DNA of 7,412 nucleotides. Origin: Candidatus Nomurabacteria bacterium (lineage in GTDB: Bacteria; Patescibacteriota; Minisyncoccia; Phycocordibacterales; UBA918). The notes under the pieces were generated by a model. That model was not told the DNA's origin and made no database searches. It saw only the letters and a list, made by a program, of their open reading frames with translations. Below, one piece after another: positions 5,026 to 7,412 of this stretch. The position numbers were made by a program, and so were the translations under genes. The stretch spans positions 1 through 7,412 of the forward strand of contig CALRHO010000041.1 in assembly GCA_943359405.1 (NCBI GenBank). The letters are read 5' to 3'. Every line of letters begins with the position of its first letter. Position 1 is the stretch's first letter.

Positions 5026-5065
5026 TCAAACCCCAACTGCTCGTTAAGCCGCGGTTGGGGTTTGA
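5026..5065. repeat. Second long inverted repeat in the rplE-rpsZ gap
   Basis: TCAAACCCCAAC (5026-5037) and GTTGGGGTTTGA (5054-5065) are perfect 12-bp complements. Three further inner pairs (5038-5040 with 5051-5053, one G-U) leave a 10-nt loop. It lies between the terminator and the rpsZ promoter. A short T-run follows only after 10 nt, so it is a poor intrinsic terminator. It may be a backup transcript end or a protein-binding site just upstream of the promoter. The repeat is seen; its function is unknown. Confidence 0.75.
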
Positions 5066-5083
5066 GAGTAGTTTCGTTTTTCA

Positions 5084-5111
5084 TTGACAAATCGGCTTAT
5101 TTTGATACTCT
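5084..5111 (+). promoter_or_regulatory. Promoter of the rpsZ-rpsE transcription unit
   Basis: A perfect TTGACA (5084-5089) is followed at 16 bp by TACTCT (5106-5111), with a TG one base upstream (5103-5104) that makes an extended -10. The hexamer itself matches TATAAT at only three positions, but the exact -35 and the TG element compensate. Transcription would start near 5118, giving a leader of about 315 nt before rpsZ. The position directly after a terminator fits a new transcription unit. Confidence 0.68.
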
Positions 5112-5117
5112 TGCGGG

Positions 5118-5432
5118 CGTAGCGACAGGGTATATCTTACTCATTGAGTGCCTTGGCGAGACCCGCTAAAAGCTCCACGTTTTCATACGTTTTGCTCTTA
5201 TGCGGCATTATGAGGGGTACGTCACCGCATCTCGGTGATACGGCCCACCAGAACTCACTTAATAAATTTGCTTTCGTGCCGAGATCGTTCTGGTTCTTGG
5301 CGAACCGCGAGTCGGAGACCGAGTCATAGTTGCACTATGGTGAGGTCGAGACGAAGTGGTGCAGCCTGAAACAGAACGGTCGTAGCGCCGGAATGAGATT
5401 TATTGAGGGAGTTCATTCTAAGAAACACATAA
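5118..5432 (+). promoter_or_regulatory. Long hairpin-rich leader of rpsZ, no recognised RNA family
   Basis: No credible protein is encoded here; the sequence instead holds many local helices. TCACCG/CGGTGA pairs 5222-5227 with 5233-5238. GGTTC/GAACC pairs 5292-5296 with 5302-5306. TCGG/CCGA pairs 5312-5315 with 5319-5322. CATAGT/ACTATG pairs 5325-5330 with 5334-5339. GGTGC/GCGCC pairs 5358-5362 with 5385-5389 (one G-U). GAATGA/TCATTC pairs 5391-5396 with 5413-5418, extended by G-U pairs. A longer-range helix ACCAGAAC/GTTCTGGT (5247-5254 with 5287-5294) shares 5292-5294 with the second hairpin, so the two are mutually exclusive. Likely roles are an autoregulatory ribosomal-protein leader or an independent small RNA. 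I tested it by eye against tmRNA, RNase P, SRP, 6S and T-box motifs and found no convincing match. Confidence 0.55.
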
Positions 5433-5618
5433 GTGGCTCGAACATCTATCATCGTACGCTCACAGCGTACGCCGAAGTATGCCTGTCGCGTCGTACGACG
5501 CTGCAAGCTGTGTGGCCGCAAGCGAGGGTACATGCGCGATTTTGATATCTGCCGCATCTGCTTCCGTGAGCTCGCCCACGAAGGACATATACCAGGCATT
5601 AAGAAGTCATCATGGTAA
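5433..5618 (+). CDS. rpsZ: 30S ribosomal protein S14, zinc-binding type (uS14)
   Basis: S14 binds the head of the small subunit late in assembly, beside S3 and S10. At 61 residues this is the short zinc-binding type. Cys24-x2-Cys27 and Cys40-x2-Cys43 form the zinc ribbon, followed by the signature R-I-C-F-R-E-L-A-H-E-G-H-I-P-G. The match runs from the first residue (M-A-R-T-S-I), so GTG 5433 is the start. This is the only non-ATG start in the window and it has no Shine-Dalgarno sequence nearby; a purine-rich GAGGGAG at 5405-5411 is too distant and sits in a hairpin loop. It heads the second transcription unit and overlaps rpsH by 7 nt. The GTG start and the long leader suggest tight translational control. 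Confidence 0.97.
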   Translation: MARTSIIVRSQRTPKYACRVVRRCKLCGRKRGYMRDFDICRICFRELAHEGHIPGIKKSSW

Positions 5619-6010
5619 GCGACGCAATCGGCGACCTCATCATTCGTCTCAAGAATGCTGGTACGGTTGGCAAGGCACAGGTAGAGGTGCCCTATAGCAA
5701 GCTTCGTCACGCCGTGGCGAACAAGCTCATGAGCGCTGGCTACGTGGCCGACGTAAAGGAGGTAAACAAGAAGCGGGTAGCGGAGAAGGCGCTCTCGATT
5801 ACGCTTGCCTACGAGGGCAGTGCACACCGCATCAGTGGTGTACAGCGTATCAGTAAGCCGGGCCGCCGCCTCTACACCAAGGTCGAAGCTATTCACAAAG
5901 TTAAGTTTGGTAAGGGTCATCTCATCCTTTCTACCCCCAAGGGCATCCTCACTGGTGAGGAGGCCAAGCAGCAGGGTGTAGGCGGTGAGCAGCTCTTTAT
6001 CGTTTGGTAA
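5612..6010 (+). CDS. rpsH: 30S ribosomal protein S8 (uS8)
   Basis: S8 binds the central domain of 16S rRNA and is essential for platform assembly. In E. coli it also represses the spc operon by binding its mRNA near the rplE start. The 132 residues fit the family: the start has D-A-I-G-D-L-I-I-R-L-K-N-A, the middle I-S-K-P-G-R-R-L-Y, and the C-terminal half has I-L-S-T-P-K-G-I-L-T with the closing signature G-V-G-G-E-Q-L-F-I-V-W. Its ATG lies within the end of rpsZ (7-nt overlap), which implies translational coupling. It lacks the T before ATG seen at the other internal starts. Whether S8 binds the unusual leader upstream of rpsZ is an open and reasonable question. Confidence 0.98.
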   Translation: MVSDAIGDLIIRLKNAGTVGKAQVEVPYSKLRHAVANKLMSAGYVADVKEVNKKRVAEKALSITLAYEGSAHRISGVQRISKPGRRLYTKVEAIHKVKFGKGHLILSTPKGILTGEEAKQQGVGGEQLFIVW

Positions 6011-6012
6011 GT

Positions 6013-6546
6013 ATGAGTCGTCTCGGAAAAAAGCCGGTCGCACTCCCTGCAGGAGTCACCGCCACCATCGCTGATGGTGTCCTTACCGTAACTGGACCAA
6101 AGGGTGCGCTTACGCGTGCTATTCGTCCCGAGGTTACCCTCACCATTGCTGATGGTGTGGTCACCCTTACGCCGAAGGCAGGCAACGAACTTGCTAAGAA
6201 GCTCTGGGGAACCTACGCCGCCCATGTGCGTAACATGATTACCGGTGTGACCGAAGGCTATACCCGTATCCTTGAACTCGAAGGTGTTGGGTATCGTGCC
6301 GAGGTTAAGGGAAAGCAGATTGTACTTTCGGTTGGCTTTTCGCACCAAGTACCGCTCAACATCCCTGAGGGTGTTAGTGTGACTGTTGAAAAGAGTGTCG
6401 TTACCCTCACCGGTATCGATAAGGATGTGCTTGGTCAATTTGCTGCCAACGTGCGCAAGGTTAAAGAGCCGGAGCCTTATAAGGGCAAGGGTATTCGTTA
6501 CCGTGGAGAGTTCATTATCCGCAAGCAGGGTAAGAAAGCAGCCTAA
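6013..6546 (+). CDS. rplF: 50S ribosomal protein L6 (uL6)
   Basis: L6 lies near the sarcin-ricin loop and the factor-binding site of the large subunit. The protein has 177 residues, the usual bacterial length, with the typical two repeated alpha/beta domains. It opens with M-S-R-L-G-K-K-P-V and holds V-T-G-P-K-G (26-31), the second-domain motif L-E-G-V-G-Y-R-A (89-96) and the signature P-E-P-Y-K-G-K-G-I-R-Y (153-163). ATG 6013 gives the canonical start. An in-frame TTG at 6004 lies inside rpsH and is not needed. The gene begins 2 nt after the rpsH stop (TAAGTATG). Confidence 0.98.
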   Translation: MSRLGKKPVALPAGVTATIADGVLTVTGPKGALTRAIRPEVTLTIADGVVTLTPKAGNELAKKLWGTYAAHVRNMITGVTEGYTRILELEGVGYRAEVKGKQIVLSVGFSHQVPLNIPEGVSVTVEKSVVTLTGIDKDVLGQFAANVRKVKEPEPYKGKGIRYRGEFIIRKQGKKAA

Positions 6547-6561
6547 GCAAGGCATCATTGT

Positions 6562-6912
6562 ATGGACAAATCACAATACAAAATCGAAAAGCGTGCTGCC
6601 CGCCACAAGCGCATCCGTGCTCGCGTTATCGGTACTGCTGAGCGCCCACGCTTGGCTATCTTCCGCAGCAACCGCTACATCTACGCCCAGCTCATTGATG
6701 ACACTGCCCACAAGACCATTGGTGCGGTCGACTCTCGTGCTGTTACTGGTGCAACACCACTTGAGCGCGCAGGCGCCGTTGGTGCTGAGGTGGCAAAGAA
6801 GGCTAAGGCACTCGGTGTTACCGCTGTTGTCTTCGACCGTGGTGGTTTCCGCTACCAGGGTAACGTCGCAGCCGTTGCCGATGCTGCCCGCGCTGGTGGT
6901 CTCCAGTTTTAA
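6562..6912 (+). CDS. rplR: 50S ribosomal protein L18 (uL18)
   Basis: L18 binds 5S rRNA and with L5 mounts it on the central protuberance. The 116 residues match the family in length and pattern. The basic N-terminal stretch (residues 7-23) is rRNA-binding, followed by E-R-P-R-L-A-I-F-R-S-N-R-Y-I-Y-A-Q (27-43), and the end has F-D-R-G-G-F-R-Y-Q-G-N-V with A-D-A-A-R-A-G-G-L-Q-F. It lies 15 nt after rplF, with an A-A-G-G about 12 nt before ATG that is too far and weak to count as a clear Shine-Dalgarno sequence. The immediate context is ATTGTATG. Nothing is missing. Confidence 0.98.
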   Translation: MDKSQYKIEKRAARHKRIRARVIGTAERPRLAIFRSNRYIYAQLIDDTAHKTIGAVDSRAVTGATPLERAGAVGAEVAKKAKALGVTAVVFDRGGFRYQGNVAAVADAARAGGLQF

Positions 6913-6930
6913 TCGCTCATAAGTATTAGT

Positions 6931-7412
6931 ATGGAAGAAAATAAGCAGCAGGAAGCTACAACCGACACTGATGTGTTGGACACAGCGGCGACTGATGAGT
7001 CGACCGCTACCGATGCACCGGCTGCCGGAGAGGGCGCTACAGGCGACACTCCCGCAACCGACGAAGGGAAGGGTGATCGTCGTGGCCGTGGTGGCCGTGG
7101 TGGTGATCGTCGTGGTGGTCGTGGTGGCAGTGACCGTCGTCCCCGCCGCGGTGGCCGCCCCGAACGCACCCGACCCGAGTTTGATCAGAAAATCATCAGT
7201 ATCCGACGCGTAACCCGCGTGATGGCTGGTGGTCGTCGCTTCAACTTCTCAGTGGCGATGGTACTAGGCGACAAAAACGGCAAGGTCGGTGTGGGTATCG
7301 GCAAGGCCGGTGACACGCAGCTCGCCATCGACAAGGCCATGCGCGATGCCAAGAAGCACATGATTCAGATTCCGCTTAACAAGGATGGTCACCTCCCACA
7401 CGATGTGCATAC
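6931..7412 (+). CDS. rpsE: 30S ribosomal protein S5 (uS5), N-terminal part, with acidic-RGG extension
   Basis: S5 helps form the mRNA entry channel with S3 and S4 and affects decoding accuracy. The window shows 160 residues before the right edge cuts the gene. The conserved S5 domain begins near residue 83: I-R-R-V-T-R-V with G-G-R-R-F-N-F-S, then G-D-K-N-G-K-V-G-V-G-I-G-K-A and a later A-I-D-K-A-M. Bacterial S5 normally has only about ten residues before this point. Here about 80 extra residues precede it: an acidic, Thr/Ala-rich stretch (1-49, 14 Asp/Glu against 2 Lys), then an Arg/Gly tract (50-76) with five RGG triplets. ATG 6931 is supported by its GTATG context and its position 18 nt after rplR; an internal start near the core would remove the extension, but no good candidate is seen. 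Confidence 0.96.
   Translation, partial: MEENKQQEATTDTDVLDTAATDESTATDAPAAGEGATGDTPATDEGKGDRRGRGGRGGDRRGGRGGSDRRPRRGGRPERTRPEFDQKIISIRRVTRVMAGGRRFNFSVAMVLGDKNGKVGVGIGKAGDTQLAIDKAMRDAKKHMIQIPLNKDGHLPHDVH
7078..7155 (+). repeat. RGG-coding low-complexity tract in rpsE
   Basis: This stretch is built from repeated CGT/GGT/GGC codons and encodes residues 50-75 of S5, with RGG at 53-55, 56-58, 61-63, 64-66 and 73-75. The near-repetition at DNA level could let the tract expand or shrink by slippage. The reading frame stays open into the conserved S5 domain, so it is coding and not an assembly artefact. Confidence 0.85.

Noticed and set aside
5144..5329. 61-residue open frame in the rpsZ leader
   Set aside because: No ribosomal (L36, IF-1) or other motif is visible, and it overlaps several hairpins; it is probably chance.
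5366..5390. Possible RNase P RNA, because of CCTGAAACAGAACGG
   Set aside because: The matching 5' conserved region (GAGGAAAGUC) and the paired P4 strands are absent.
5112..5432. Possible tmRNA, because of GGGCGTAGCGACAGGG near the start
   Set aside because: There is no tRNA-like 3' end with CCA, no T-arm and no plausible tag frame ending in Ala-Ala.
6004..6012. TTG start adding three residues to L6
   Set aside because: It lies inside rpsH; ATG 6013 gives the canonical opening and the GTATG context.

Overview
The window is the ribosomal-protein core of a bacterial chromosome: the S10-spc gene block from S19 to S5, in the usual bacterial order rpsS-rplV-rpsC-rplP-rpmC-rpsQ-rplN-rplX-rplE-rpsZ-rpsH-rplF-rplR-rpsE, all on the + strand. 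The last gene runs off the right edge. A small minus-strand accessory segment (toxin-antitoxin pair plus a membrane protein cut by the left edge) lies to the left. There are no rRNA, tRNA, CRISPR or transposase genes.

Organism. The proteins are clearly bacterial but divergent: a diverged L29, low-complexity tails on S19, S3, S17 and S5, an 8-residue longer L16, almost no Shine-Dalgarno sequences, and mostly tight gene packing. I infer a Candidate Phyla Radiation (Patescibacteria) lineage, probably Parcubacteria-like. This rests on general family knowledge, not a search, so it is moderately certain.

Layout. 1-359: partial membrane protein of PQ-loop-like type, minus. 386-1037: AbrB-type antitoxin and PIN-domain (VapC-like) toxin overlapping by 14 nt, minus, with an AT-rich palindrome over their putative promoter. 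1038-1339: divergent control region. It holds a TTGACA/TACTAT promoter and a leader of about 185 nt with three strong stem-loops ahead of rpsS. In the canonical order rplB would sit here, so the S10 part of the cluster is broken at this point. 1340-4944: nine tightly packed ribosomal-protein genes, rpsS to rplE. 4945-5432: a 488-nt break inside the spc block with a perfect 17-bp bidirectional terminator, a second long inverted repeat, a new promoter (TTGACA, extended -10) and a leader of about 315 nt rich in hairpins. 5433-7412: rpsZ-rpsH-rplF-rplR-rpsE (partial).

How it works together. The ribosomal proteins appear to be made from two transcription units, each with its own promoter and structured leader, instead of one long spc operon. 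Inside the units, starts lack Shine-Dalgarno sequences. All 11 internal non-overlapping starts instead have T directly before ATG, usually as GTATG. The two leader-served first genes (rpsS, rpsZ) and the overlapping rpsH do not. The most unusual protein feature is S5, which carries an extra N-terminus of about 80 residues (acidic stretch, then RGG repeats) resembling the RGG tail of eukaryotic uS5 (RPS2).
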